Below, piece after piece: positions 36,529-48,311 of a DNA stretch of 64,000 nt. How positions within the stretch are numbered: the first letter of the stretch is position 1; every line of letters begins with the position of its first letter. The stretch is from Ceratorhiza oryzae-sativae (taxonomy: Eukaryota > Basidiomycota > Agaricomycetes > Cantharellales > Ceratobasidiaceae). A program made the translations under genes and the position numbers. The stretch spans positions 744,001-808,000 of the forward strand of contig JARWMV010000238.1 in the NCBI GenBank assembly GCA_030998015.1, in the 5' to 3' direction. Below the pieces are notes generated by a model that did not search any database, had not been told where the DNA came from, and worked only from the letters and a program-made list of their open reading frames with translations.

Positions 36529-39181
36529 TCAGGTATCAGCCACACTCATCTCTAGCAGCTTCTCAATGCTCAACCCCAAATCACCGTTGTTCGCCTCCAA
36601 CACCATTTCGGTCACTTCACGATCCATCCCCGGGAATATTTGTTGAAGCGTGTTCCGAGCGGCATCGGCAGCTGCGGCGTGTGCTCGATCAATCTCAGCC
36701 TGCATGGCTGAAAAGTCGAGTGGGCTACCAGGCCGCGGCGGAGTACGTCCGGGGTCGGGTGTGGTTGGAAATGAAGAGCTAAGGCCGAGGTTGGGAAACT
36801 GCAGGGGTGGGAGTAGCCTGGCTGTTCGCGAGGCGTGCCGGGCTGGCTCTGTCGGACCCGATAAGGGTACCTGACTGGAGGCTCCAGGATATCCGCGGCT
36901 TGGGCTGGGAGGATCATCGTCAAGTACTTCGCTGAAGATGCGACCAATCGCATTTAGAGGCTTTGATAGCGATTCGCCCGTTCGCTCTAGGAACTTGCGC
37001 GTGTCTTCAGCAATAGCGGCGACTTGAGGTAGCTGCAGGGTTCGTGCAGACTCTTCACCGACAGACGATGAACTCGAGGCAGGTGCAAATTGTGATAGGT
37101 CAGAGCCGGTGGACCGGGAGGACACGAACGGGACCGCCCCAGTAGGGGATAGTAGATCAGGAGACGGAGACGGAGGGAGGGTGAGGATGGCTTGCTCGAC
37201 GTTACTATCCTCGAAAGCGATTAGATTGGGAGCTCGGGCACGATCCGCGCGACGTACGATTCGAATTCTTGCTGCGTGATGTTTGACAACGAGCTGTGGT
37301 CCATTGTCTCGATGAATGACACAGCGCCCATCTACAAGTGGTCAATCGTAAGGATGTATGCAGCAATATACATTGTGGCATACTAAGCTCGAGAGGTAGT
37401 ATCCGGCCTCGCTTTGCAGTTTGCTTGCTCTTCGGAATCGATTGATGTATCTGTGAATAACTAGATTGAGTCTCTATTGTCAATGCTGTCGCGAAATGAA
37501 CACACTCGATGTTGGACAACAGATGCTCAGGATTTGCTCGTATCAAAACAAAGATAAGCAGGGGGATAAAGCTGTCTGCGCCGCCATCTGCCTGTAGGTG
37601 TCGAATAAGACCTGGTATCCCATGAGCGTAAGTGTGGATACAACGCAAAGTAGTGTCACACACACCAAAAATAACTTTACAAGAATTAAGAACACATATT
37701 AGCTTGTCCCTCGGAGCCTTGTAGTGATCGATCTTGTTCATTTCTAGCTTGCCAAGGGGTCAAACACGATTGGACCACATAAAAGCGTTCAACGAACCTT
37801 GTTGCGCGAATAGCAAAAACCCCATGCTGATTTCACCATCCGCTGCTCTCTCAGCACTCACAGGCGACAGGTTCTCCGTCGCCTTTTCTCCTCCTGGTTC
37901 GCCGCTTTCTGGCAACTTCATAGGAATATCGAGGTGCTCTGGCCTGATCCATCCAAACAGGGAAATCCTCTGTTTGAGAACTCGATCCCGTTCTAGATCA
38001 TCAGTCGTGACTGGTTTGCCGCTTCGTGCAATCTGAGGAGCGAATGTGCTAGATAGGAGTCATCAGAAACCAATATCTCCCTTTCCGCATCGAACAGGCT
38101 CACAATTGATATAACCTATTCATGATGAGCTTTTCCATCCCCTCTACCGCATTATCAAACTCCACCTCTGAGCATCTCTTCCAGATCTCGCATTCTCGCA
38201 TCCTCTCGGAGATAAACTAGTGTGCCAAACGTCAGACTATGTGTTTGCTGCAATTCGGCCGACCCACCGCAAGGAAATCATGGACGAGCTTGATTTGATC
38301 ATTCACCGTAAACGTCTTTTTAGAAAAATTATGCAAAAAGCTAACAACCTTTGCATCAGAAACCCCAGCACACACACACATCATTCCAACAAGACGCAGA
38401 CTGACCTCCGAAGGTACTTGGCCACCGGATCCGCCTGCCTCGACTTGAGCTGTTCCAAAAACCTCGGGAAATCAAACTGCTCCGGATCGGCCGGGGGGAC
38501 CGGACTCGCGGGCGCAGGTCCAGGTCCAGGTCCAGGTCCAGGTGCGACAGACGTCGAAAGCCCCGACGCATTCACGGGTCTCGTCCGGGTGGCGGGAGAC
38601 TGTGGCGGCAGCGCGCTCGGCCCTCGTTTGGGCGAAGGAACGTCCATCGGCCGTGTGGCCGACGCAGGCGAGGACGGTCTCGATATAAACGAGCGAGCGA
38701 TGCTCGTGATCGACGGAAAGGTCGCTACCGTCGCGGGCGCAGACGTCGGGGGTGATTCGGGTGCGGTAGTCTTTGGGGTCTGGGCGGACTTGGGTGCAGC
38801 TTGGACAGGAGACTTTTTGGCACCCGACGCCGCGAGCGGGTCGAATTCATCCAATACGGCGGCGTTGTACCGAGGCTTTACTGCAGAGGATGAAGATACT
38901 GCCGGGGGTGACGTGGGGAAATCGTAATTCTGCGGTATTTGGATGTCGGTCACGACCGCCAGGCGGGGTGGCATTGAACTAGACCCCGAACCAGCGGCAA
39001 CAGCAGATTTAGATTCGGGTTCTGGTTTGGTGTCGGCTGCGTCCGATATTCGCTCGACAACCGAGTTGGGTGTAGACGCGCCGGGGTGTGGGGCAACCGT
39101 GCTGGTACTCGCCGCCGCCGCCGCAGCAGCAGCAGCAGCAACAGCAAGGGTGCCATTGGACTTGTCGGCCGGATTATCCAT
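36529..39181 (-). CDS. VPS9: VPS9-domain Rab5 guanine-nucleotide exchange factor with CUE domain
   Basis: A cytosolic factor that loads GTP on Rab5-type GTPases and so drives early-endosome and vacuolar sorting. The N-terminal third is low complexity: a poly-Ala run, Ser/Pro stretches and a PGPGPGPGP tract. A helical bundle follows (QFDFPRFLEQLKSRQADPVA, then FISERMRECEIWKRC). The VPS9 core includes DHYKAPRDKLICVLNSCKVIF, GADSFIPLLIFVLIRANPEH, LLSNIEYINRFR and EAGYYLSSLMGAVSFIETMD. The C-terminus is a CUE ubiquitin-binding domain (IFPGMDREVTEMVLEANNGD with IEKLLEM). This order is that of yeast Vps9 and Rabex-like fungal orthologues. The first ATG in frame is at 39181; six residues upstream the frame has no ATG. 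Confidence 0.9.
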
Positions 39182-39893
39182 CGACAAGCCACAGAGAGTC
39201 GGAATAGACTAGTTTGGACCGAGCAGCTCAGATGTTAGTTTGTGCTCGACGTCTGTGTAGAACCTCGACCAGCCTCCGGGGCGCCCAAGTCCTCCCCCAG
39301 GTGCATCGCCTCTGCCCCTGACACCCGATTAGGTTATCAGCTCGCCTCCACCCCGGCTATGCAGCGCTCACGGAAACGATGACATACCATGGAGCTCATC
39401 TTCGCAATTTTTTGTATACACCCCGCGTAGCAAAAAAAATTTCGGTGTAACCTTAATGGTAGGCAAGAGATAACCCCCCCGAGACCGGAGCTCACACCTG
39501 TTCCTGTACAAGATGCATGGATATTCAGCCCAAGTATAGTACAGCCCTGAATACACAAGTAGCAGATCGTGGCAATGAAATATCAAGTAAAAGAGGAAGA
39601 CAGGATATGCAAAAAATGCGATAACGCAAAACAATCAGCTGCCTTGGCCAACGACTGCCGAAAAGAACCAAACCCGAGATCTAAAACTGGCCAAGGCAGA
39701 GGGGGCCCAATATACACACAATGACGACGAGAGATCAGAGACAGGAGGTATCTAGCAAGCCGAAATGACTGTGAGGTTGAGCTATGATATCCAGGCAGGG
39801 ATACAGGACAAGCGAGGAAAACAAAGAAACAAGTAATAGGCTGATTCAGTCATACCTTAGTTACAAACGTCCCAAACGTTCAGCTATCAACAT
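39182..39893. other. intergenic between VPS9 and the HSF-type gene
   Basis: This gap holds the VPS9 promoter and the 3' untranslated region of the HSF-type gene, both minus strand. No other gene is seen. Confidence 0.4.
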
Positions 39894-41965
39894 CTACATG
39901 TTCAATCCTAAACCCATTGGCAAGGCGTACTCGTCCTTGACACCCTGATTTTGGCCGGGGAAACCCCCGATGCTTGATCCGCTACGCGGTCGCGCGCCCT
40001 GCTGCGGCACCACGCTAGTCAAATACTGACCCAAGCCAAGCCCATGTGGCGCCGAGTCACTCCGTGTTCTCAGCAACCGACGTGACCCTTCTGCCTGTGA
40101 TACCTGCTGCGCGACGGGGAGCGTCGGGTGGGTTTGGGAATGTTGCGGAAGTGGGTGAGATTGGTTCAGGTGATGCTGGTCGAGATCGAGCCCAGTTGCC
40201 GCAAAGCCCTGGTCGTCAACACGCATGCGCTTCATGTTTCCGCGACCATCTTGAATTTGGGGGAAGCTGGGTGAGGTGGGCGAAGGCGAAGGTGAATAGA
40301 AAGTATCATTTGGCAGCTGAAAGGGTGGGGGCAGAGGGGACTCGGGTGGCGAGGTGATATAGATCGGTGGGTTCTCGCTTGGGTCAAGTAGGTCGTTTGG
40401 GAACTGGCCTGGCACTGCGCAGCATCTAATCAACACTGGAGCAGCCAGGAAAGTACCTGCAAGACTCACTCTGACCTGGATGCGTCGATGCAACGATGTT
40501 ATACAACATCTTTACCACATCCGTCAATCCCTCGACCCTCGCTCGCTCTTCTGCCAGCGCACGTTTTAGGCTTTGGTGCTCTGACACCATTCGCCGGAGT
40601 TGTGCCGCGACTTCTGCAGGCAATTCGACGCGCGAAGTGCGGCCAGGAGGTTCGTTATCCAGGGCTTTGCGTTTGATTTGGTCGAGCAAGTCCACCCTGC
40701 CCTTAAGGAACTTGGGATGTGAAAACTCCCATGTCTGGTTGTCCTGAGAGGTGCGCTGCGAGCGCGGCGTCTGATCGAGCCTTGAGGACACGCGCTCTAG
40801 CTGGGAACGAAGCCAACTCACTTTGTTGACTTTATGGAACCCGTACATATTTAGTTGCCGAACAAAGCTGGAAAACTAGAGATAGGCACCGGAGAATTAG
40901 AGCGCCGGAGATGAGGAAGCGGGACCGACAGACATTACTGTGCTTAAAATGAGACCCCAAGATACTCCGACTAAATTCGCCCACACTCTGTACGATAAAG
41001 CTAGTAACGTGGCGTCAGCGCGTCGTGCAACGATAGCATTGGGATGACCGACCTTGTGCCATGCTCATTCCACGCAATAAAGCTAGCAGACTTGGGATCG
41101 TTGATCATTCTGCAAGGCACGTCATATACTCGCGCAGCCGCGGCCCTGATGATACTACGTACTGGAAGAGCTTGGTAACGAAATTATTGTTGCTGGGCTT
41201 CGCGTTGGACGAGCCCGGGCTGGGGCCACCAAAGACGCCGTTGCCCATCTCGATATCCTTGAGGTCGCTGTCCATGTCTGCGTCTGGATCGGGGTCCGAG
41301 TTGGTTGTTGGGCTGCCGCTGCCTGTCGCTCCTGGGCTGACGCCGTTGGAGGCCGACATATAAGAGCCATCGAGCAATCCGGAGAAGAAATCATATTGCT
41401 CTGCGCCGGTCCCTGTCAAGGGTCGAGTGGGGCTATCGTTCCGCGGCCCCCCGGATAAGCTTCGTTTCCTGCTGTGGCCCGAAGACGAGGCCCGGGTGGG
41501 GACGTCGAATGAGAACATGCCAGAAGTCTGAACAGGGCTCTGAACCTGGCTCTGGCTCGGGGGCGGAGCGTTGAGGTAATTTGGATGAAGCATGGCGTTG
41601 TGATTGACTCCGCCGGTGAAGACAAGGGTAGAAGCGCTCATGAGTGGAGAAGCCTGTGCTGAGCTAACGCTGGCCGAGTTTGGGCCACTAGTCACGTTGA
41701 GGTTGGTGATGTCGAGTGAGAGGTTGGAGGTGCGGCCGCGAAGCTGGGGACCGGGGCTTGGTGGCGACAAGGGGCTGAGAGGTGAGAGCGCAGAGGCCGG
41801 TGGTGTGTCTGCAGGGATGGTGAGAGTGGGCCCAGGGGAACGAGGCGGAAATATAGAGAGAGTGGGTGGGGTCAACGGGTTGGAAGATCCGGGCTGGGGA
41901 GGTCGAAGATGGGTATGGTTGTGGGGAAAGGAGCGGGAGTGCTGATGGTGGGGCATTCGCGACAT
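39894..41965 (-). CDS. HSF-type DNA-binding transcription factor
   Basis: A nuclear regulator with a heat-shock-factor DNA-binding domain placed after a low-complexity N-terminus of roughly 260 residues (Ser/Pro/His-rich, then an Asp-rich DPDPDADMDSDLKD stretch). The domain reads NNFVTKLFQ, NDPKSASFIAWNEHGTSFIV, EFSRSILGSHFKHSNFSSFV, RQLNMYGFHKVNK, then WEFSHPKFLKGRVDLLDQIK. FSSFVRQLNMYGFHKV is the recognition helix region. A heptad region follows (VAAQLRRMVSEHQSLKRALA) for trimer formation. The C-terminus is Pro/Gln-rich and ends MGLGLNM. No receiver domain is present, so it is not SKN7; HSF1 or an SFL1-like paralogue both remain possible. Three short introns cut the DNA-binding domain, one with a gtctgt donor. 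Confidence 0.88.
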
Positions 41966-43806
41966 GGCTCGGACCGCTAAGTAAAAGGTAGATAGGGTAT
42001 GAGGCAGGTCGATCGAAGGTGTCGAGTCGGCTACGACGGGCGGCCTGCAGGTTGCCTTGAGTTACTGAGTTGCCCAAGGGTGAGGTAGCGCCGACACGTT
42101 GTGCGACCGGGTGGGGAGGCAGGATTCGGGCGTGAATAGTGGGGGGTGGCAAGGGAGAGACAATTGTCAGGTGAATTTGGGATTAAATAGCCAGAAACAC
42201 GCACGCGATGCTTGGCAATGCGCGGAGTAGCGTCTAGGCTGTAGCGATCGACGGAATCGAGCGAGGTCGGATGAACGAATATGCTCGAGATATATAGTCC
42301 GGAGTGCTCGCTATTGGCGAGAGGTCAGCGGTGTGCGACAGATGCGTGCGGGATGGACCATGCGCACCGACTGTCCGGGGTGTTAGCTAACCACCGCGCA
42401 GGCCAAACCGAGACCGGTGCGCTCACTGGAGCAGGCGGCGATCAGGTGGGACAGGCAGAGCGGTGCCGACGAGCGCTATGCGGCAGTGGCGAGACAAAAA
42501 AGTCGGGCTGGTGAGACCCGGTATGCACGAGTCGACCGGAGCTGGTGGGTTGGGTGCCGTGGGCCGCAGAGCCAAGATATTTGTACGCGACGTCGGTCGG
42601 CAACAGCAGTCGAGTGCAAGTCCCCTCGGGCAGAATCCCGAGCTTCCGGCCGGAAATCCACCAGGGTCGAGGTCGGGATTCTGCCGTTCCTGGCTCGCTG
42701 CACAGCCCCACCGGGCAATCGCGTCTGGCAGACCGGGTCGCCTGTCCGGAGCGCCGCTGTCCCCACAAATGCCGCCCCGATTCGACACTCGGCGCCAAGC
42801 ACCGCACCTCCCGCACCCCCGACGCCCGCCCCGACGCCCGCCCCGCCACCCCAGCGGCAGGGCGCATATACCCCGCCGGCTGCTGGGCCCATCGGTTTCA
42901 CATGCGCCCACGCTGCACACGAGCGATTGGCCAATCGTGCCGATCGGGCTCTCATTCGTCGCGTTCTGATCGTCGCCCCACGCTCGCATCGTTCTCGAAG
43001 GCGGGTCTCCCGCTCGCCTTGCCCATATCGCTCGGTTTCGCGCACTGATCGCGCACTGATCTGCAGCTCGCTTCCATATCTGGTAGCGAGCCACGCTTGT
43101 TCGGCGTCATCGTTTTCTACGTCGAACGAAACAAAAACGTTTCGCCCTGGCCGTCGCGCTCGTGTCGCAACACGCGACTGCGTGTGTCACATCTCCCGGT
43201 AGCTGTGCACACCCAGACGCCACGATCCCCAAGCCCCCCGGCTTGGTCCGCGAATCCAGCATACCAACGCATAAACTCGCCCATCTCAGTCGCTCGATGT
43301 GGCTCACCTCCACGAACAACCCGCCCCGGCGATCGATCTCACAGCCCCCCAAGTTCCGGCATCCGCCTCCGAGTCTCGAGCCAACCGACTTGTGGAGACT
43401 TTTTTTTTCTAGATTTCCTCTCCCCATGTCTGTCCCCCACACCATCCGTGTTTGATCGTCGCCCCGCGCTCGTTGAACAACATATTAAGCATGGTCTGCC
43501 TCCTGATCGGGCACACTGGCGCGCTTTCTGATCCCCAGAGCACGGCGAGCCTGGGGTCTTGAACGCTCACGGATATACACCAGATGAAATACAGCCACCT
43601 GTCTGATCACCTCCAGGCGCCATCTCATGATAGAATCATTAAGTGGCCTCCCCAAACAAGGGATGCATACAATCTCCATTCACACATGACAAGCCCACAA
43701 GATTGGACTCGTCTACCTCGCGGCGCACCCCTACAGGGCACCCTCAAACCTGCTCTAGATCATATTATTCGTTTCATTATTGTCTACAAACTATCTCCAA
43801 GGGTCT
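41966..43806. other. long GC-rich upstream region of the HSF-type gene
   Basis: About 1.8 kb with overlapping open frames in nearly all six frames between 42417 and 43202, a result of high GC and few stops. I see no domain or splice pattern in any of them, so they are not called. A tatttaat-type element lies near 42180 on the minus strand. A perfect 13-bp inverted repeat is at 42629-42641 and 42673-42685. Several ctcgc/gcgcactgat repeats occur near 43030-43065. Confidence 0.5.
42629..42685. repeat. 13-bp perfect inverted repeat with inner palindrome
   Basis: GGCAGAATCCCGA at 42629-42641 is the exact reverse complement of TCGGGATTCTGCC at 42673-42685. Between them is a 12-bp perfect palindrome (TTCCGGCCGGAA). 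It lies about 660 bases upstream of the HSF-type start codon. It is not a canonical heat-shock element, because TTC and GAA are separated by six bases. Confidence 0.7.
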
Positions 43807-45655
43807 CTATGCCACCCCGGTCGTACCGGCCTTGACCTCTTCGTACGCCTCTTTGAATCCCTCTTTCAAACCTTCACTCACGGTTTTTGGGGCCGAGGCT
43901 TCCCTACTGGGCTCGGACACCTCTTCTCCTCCGCTGTCAGCGTTATACCCCTCCACCCGCATGTCATTCAATCCAAGTTCCTCGTTTTGCTCCCATGACC
44001 TCTCATACACTTCAATCGTCATCGCCGGATCTGGGTCGGGTGCAAACAGGTTTTGCAGGTACGAGTTTGCGAGTGGATCGTCCAGGATAACCGTAAACGG
44101 CCTTTTCGCCTGCATAACCTATCACATCCCGAAAAACTCAGCCGCCCCGCCGTTTTTCCTTTGACGATAGACGTAAGCGGCTTACCTCTTTCAGATTCGC
44201 CAAAAATGTTTCAAACACCGACCGATCCTGGCTCGTCGCGGCCGCATCGCCGTGTACAAATACTTTTTCACCAAGCTCTTCGTGCACCTGCGTCAGCAGA
44301 CCCTCGAGCGTCGTGAACCGACCGCCAAGCGTGCCTGGTTGGAGATGCAGCTCAATCTCCGGAATCTCAAGACCGCATGTCTCGGACTTGAGTATGTCAC
44401 GCGAGAGGTCCTCCACGTCTTCGACTTTGAGGGTAATCCGCTTGCCCTTTTCGCTAATTGCAGCTCCAGATTTGATTTCGTTGTCGCGGTACCCACATGC
44501 CGCACAGTTGGTTGACATGATGAATATATCCTGGTCGCAATCACAAGTGTGAGCGCACCGCGTGGTGAAAGCCATTGTGAATATACGCGCACCTTGAAAT
44601 ACGGAATCGTAACCCGTTTCATCATCGTATCCAACGGCGCGTTGCAACTCGAGCATGTACCCGGGAATACGTAGATTTCCTCGTTGGGTAGAGCCTCGTC
44701 CTCTGGTCTCTTGCCGTCGATCACCTCGTTTGCATTCGCAATGTGCTTGACCTCGGTCGGCTGCGTATCCGCCGCAATTCCGAGTTGCACATTCTGCTCG
44801 GGCGTACGCTCGTACTGACGCATGTTCCACTTGGGGTCGTCCATCGAGCCTACAAACTCGATCCACGAATTTCCAGCCGGGTCGTCGAGCTGAACCGTGA
44901 ACGCGGTCATGGGCTTGTCCGCCTTGTCCGCAGGCTGGGGCTCCACCGGGCCCGTCGCATCCCCTTCCTTTTCGCCTTGCTCGTCGTCCTCGTCGTCTCC
45001 AAGAATATCCTTCATCTTTTTCAACAGCACCTCGATCTTTTCGTACGCATCGGGCTGTTGCAATCTCCGCAGCGGCTGGTCGATCGCCAAGTCTCGGATC
45101 GTATCGCGCAGGATACCCTCGACAGTCGTGAGCTGCCCTCGCGAGGCCGGGATGGTCAGCTCGAGTTCGGGGATGACGAGTGTGCAACTGGCGGACTTGA
45201 CCAGCTGGCGGTCGAGATCGGATCGAGCGAGGATCCGGGCGGTGTAGAGTGTGCCCAGTTCTGTTGTAGGGTTAGGGAACCTGGGGTAGTTGTATATAGA
45301 CGCGTGATGGAGTGGCTCGGCTCACCTCGAATAGCTCCTGCAGATTGGATTTCGTTGTTCTGATTTCCGCAATGTTCACACCTGAAAGACATGACGATGA
45401 CCTCTTTAAAGTAGGGTATGTGAGTCAGCATCATGCGAGTGATGCCCTACGACGAACACGCCTAGCCAGTCAGTGATCATTGCCGAACAGGCAAGATAGA
45501 TCAGAGTCAACCTGTTCACCGCATGACATGCACAAACTCTCGATTTCCTGCAGCGGCCGCTCCTCTTCTTCATCTGCCTTTTGTGGCTCATCGGGAAGCT
45601 CATCCGCTTCTTGCGCGAGTGCACCGATGGGTTTGAAGAATGGATCCGAAGACAT
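43807..45655 (-). CDS. ZPR1: zinc-finger protein ZPR1
   Basis: The conserved eukaryotic ZPR1, a chaperone-like factor that binds translation elongation factor eEF1A and shuttles to the nucleus. Two tandem zinc-finger and beta-barrel modules are visible. The first has [10 protein letters not shown], an intron, then [51 protein letters not shown] and [14 protein letters not shown]. The second has [76 protein letters not shown] and [12 protein letters not shown]. The C-terminal half ends with the family's acidic linker and a [10 protein letters not shown] tail. The start ATG at 45655 gives [20 protein letters not shown]. It is divergent from ERG4 with 480 bases between starts. No frame break was noticed. 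Confidence 0.93.
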
Positions 45656-46135
45656 GCGAACTTGTTGATATGTACGTTGGTTGCGCAAAAATAGCTGCTA
45701 TTCGATTGACTGACGTTGGGGATGTGATGGGCAGGTTTGACTTGGAGTGGTTTATCCGGTTCAAGTGATCGGCAGGAAAGTTTGGGATCAAATTAGTCTA
45801 GATAAGATAAGATCGATCTCGGAGCACACTTGGTGCCTATTCGGGGCGGCCGGCGTTGTGCGAGTTTTCAATTGAGACAACGGACACACGGAATTAATTT
45901 TGCCATATATGCGCCAGAACAAGTTGCAAGCTCAATGCCCCTCGATGAAATGAATTCTCGCCACGGCGCTTAGCCCCGAGCTCGGCTTCTATTATTTTTT
46001 GGACCCTCTCGTCCCTGTGTTTTGCAATGGTGCGCGTCTCGCGCCTGTCTTCGCGCGGTTCGCGCAAACGCCTTATAAAATGACAGCATAATTCAGTAGT
46101 CAAATCGCTGGATATTCCTCCCCTTATTCTGTCCA
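45656..46135. promoter_or_regulatory. shared divergent promoter region of ZPR1 and ERG4
   Basis: The two start codons point away from each other across 480 bases. A ccttataaaatg sequence at about 46070-46081 on the plus strand is a TATA candidate 55-65 bases upstream of the ERG4 ATG. Confidence 0.5.
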
Positions 46136-48012
46136 ATGGCGCACTCTAGCTTGCCCACTGAGCGGACTCCGTTGAAACAACAGCCCACCTTGGAGGGTCA
46201 AAGGTCTGATGCTCGCCTCGATGTGCACGAACAGTGAGTTACTTAATCAAAATGAGAGCTGCATATACTCACCCATGGTGTAGTTACGAGTTTGGCGGTC
46301 CCGTTGGCGTTGCTGCCATGATCCTAATCTTTCCCGTCTTGATGTATTACTTTTGGATATGCTTGCGTTTTTACAACGGCGCGCTGGTTCATCCGAGCTC
46401 GTTCAGCGATATCGGACCTTTCTTTGGTCGGATGTGGACACACGTTCGCGAGGTTCGTTGTTGCCTCTGATTATTCGAATTGAACTTACTCTTGTTTCAG
46501 CACGCGTATCCCACATCGACAGCATGGTACATCTACACCGGTCTTGTGGTCTTTGAACTCCTTCTGGCCTTTATCATGCCAGGATACAAGCAGGAAGGCC
46601 TCCCGGTGCCATCGCTTGGATACAAGACGTTGACTTATCATTGCAACGCCCTCGCTTCGTTTTATGCGACACTGGCCGTCAGCGCGATTTTGCACGTTAC
46701 CCACATATTCCGTCTCAGCCAAATAATAATCCATTTCGGGGAGCTTATGACGGTCGCGATATTCTACGGGTTCCTTATCTCGTTCGTCACGTACTTTGTG
46801 ACCGTCCTCATGGGTAAACAAATGCGGATGTCCGGCAACTTTGTCTACGACTTTTGGATGCAAGTTGCACGATTTGTTCCGATCGCCATTTCAACTGACT
46901 TTAAACAAACAGGGGTGCTTGTCTCAATCCGCGTCTTGGGAGCGTCGATTTGAAGATGTGGGCTGAAGTTCGGATTCCATGGGTTCTACTCTTCATGATT
47001 GCCGTTTCGGGCGCTTGCCAGCAATACGAGACCTATGGCTACGTTACTCCAGTCAGTGAAACTCCGAGAAACCTCCTTCGTAGTACTCACATGGCTTCTG
47101 GTAGAACATGGCCTTTCAAATCCTAGCAACGGGTCTGTATATCAACGCGTGTGCCAAGGGAGAGGAATGCATCCCTCAGACCTGGGACATGTTCTATGAG
47201 AAGTAGGAAGATCAGATCTTTTCTGTTATCTGCCTGTCGCTGATCAGAACGTAGGTGGGGATTTATGGTCATCTTCTGGAACTTTGCGGGTAAGAATTAG
47301 CTTTAAGCTTCTTACGATATGGCTGATTAAGTGTCTCCTACAGGCGTCCCATTTGTAAGCTTTCTTGGTCTATGAGCTGATATCTGCTAATCAAGTATTT
47401 CAGACCTACTGCTATCCCGTGGTCTATATGGCTTCTCAAAATCCTGAAGCGTATCGATTCTCGACACCCGTTTACGTTGCGCTGTATGCCACTCTGCTGA
47501 CGGCTTACTACTTGTGAGTTCCAATTTCATCCCTTGTCTCCTAGCCCTTACACACCGCTCTGCTCAGCTTTGATACATCGATGTCACAAAAATCCCGTTT
47601 CAAAATGCAAATGCAGGGCACATACACCCCCCGATGGACATTCCCGCAGCTGCCATACGGTACTATTTCAAACCCAAATATATTGAGACTGCGCACGGAA
47701 ATAAACTTTTGATCTCTGGGTGGTGGGGCTATGCACGCAAGCCGGTAAGGGGTTCCCCGAGTTTCAGCCCAAGGCTAACAACACATTAACACGCACAATG
47801 TAGAACTATATGGCAGACTGGATTCAGGCCTTACATGGAGCTTGAGCACCGGGTTTGGATCGGCTATTCCCTACTTTTACCCAGTATTTTTCTTTGTTGT
47901 GCTTGTACACCGTTGTTCCCGTGACTTTGAGCGCTGTGCGCGGAAATATGGCAAGGACTGGGAGAGGTATTGTGAAATAGTGCCGTGGAAGTTTATGCCT
48001 GGGGTGTATTAG
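46136..48012 (+). CDS. ERG4: delta(24(24(1)))-sterol reductase, last step of ergosterol synthesis
   Basis: An endoplasmic-reticulum enzyme that reduces the C24(28) double bond with NADPH to make ergosterol. It is a multi-span protein of about 460 residues. Signature pieces in order: [166 protein letters not shown], and the C-terminal [19 protein letters not shown] with MPGVY. An intron at 46860-46912 has a GC donor. Near 47831 one base is missing between IQAL and TWSLSTGF; both sides are strongly conserved and no splice solves it. Apart from that, the gene is complete. ERG4 rather than ERG24 is chosen from the EFGG start and the WDMFYE segment. Confidence 0.93.
46860..46912 (+). other. GC-AG intron in ERG4
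   Basis: The donor is gcaagt after TTTTGGAT and the acceptor is aaacag. Splicing here gives [19 protein letters not shown], which is conserved in the family; no GT donor is available. Confidence 0.85.
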
Positions 48013-48311
48013 GATATGTTTGGATTGTTGTACGAGTACATCTTCATAGTTGATTGCATGCATCTGGTTAATCAAGCAATCTAATAGCTGTTTTAGGGTT
48101 GTTTCACGTGACAGGCTCCACCCATCAGGATGATGTATTCTGATGTCGTCGATTCGTCCCACGTTGGGCTGTGTATATTCACTGCAAGGCGTTGACTGTC
48201 CGGTGCCGTAACCACCGCATCGCTGAGGCGTTGTACGCTCCGCAGTGACACACGCCCGCACTACATTAACCGACCGCCGAGCCAACTTGACCCAGTCCTG
48301 CCTCCCCCACC

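Noticed and set aside
42417..43202. Long overlapping open frames on both strands, up to about 260 codons
   Set aside because: The region is very GC-rich with few stop codons, frames are open in almost every register, residues are Arg/Pro/Ala-biased and no domain or splice pattern appears. Treated as upstream DNA of the HSF-type gene.
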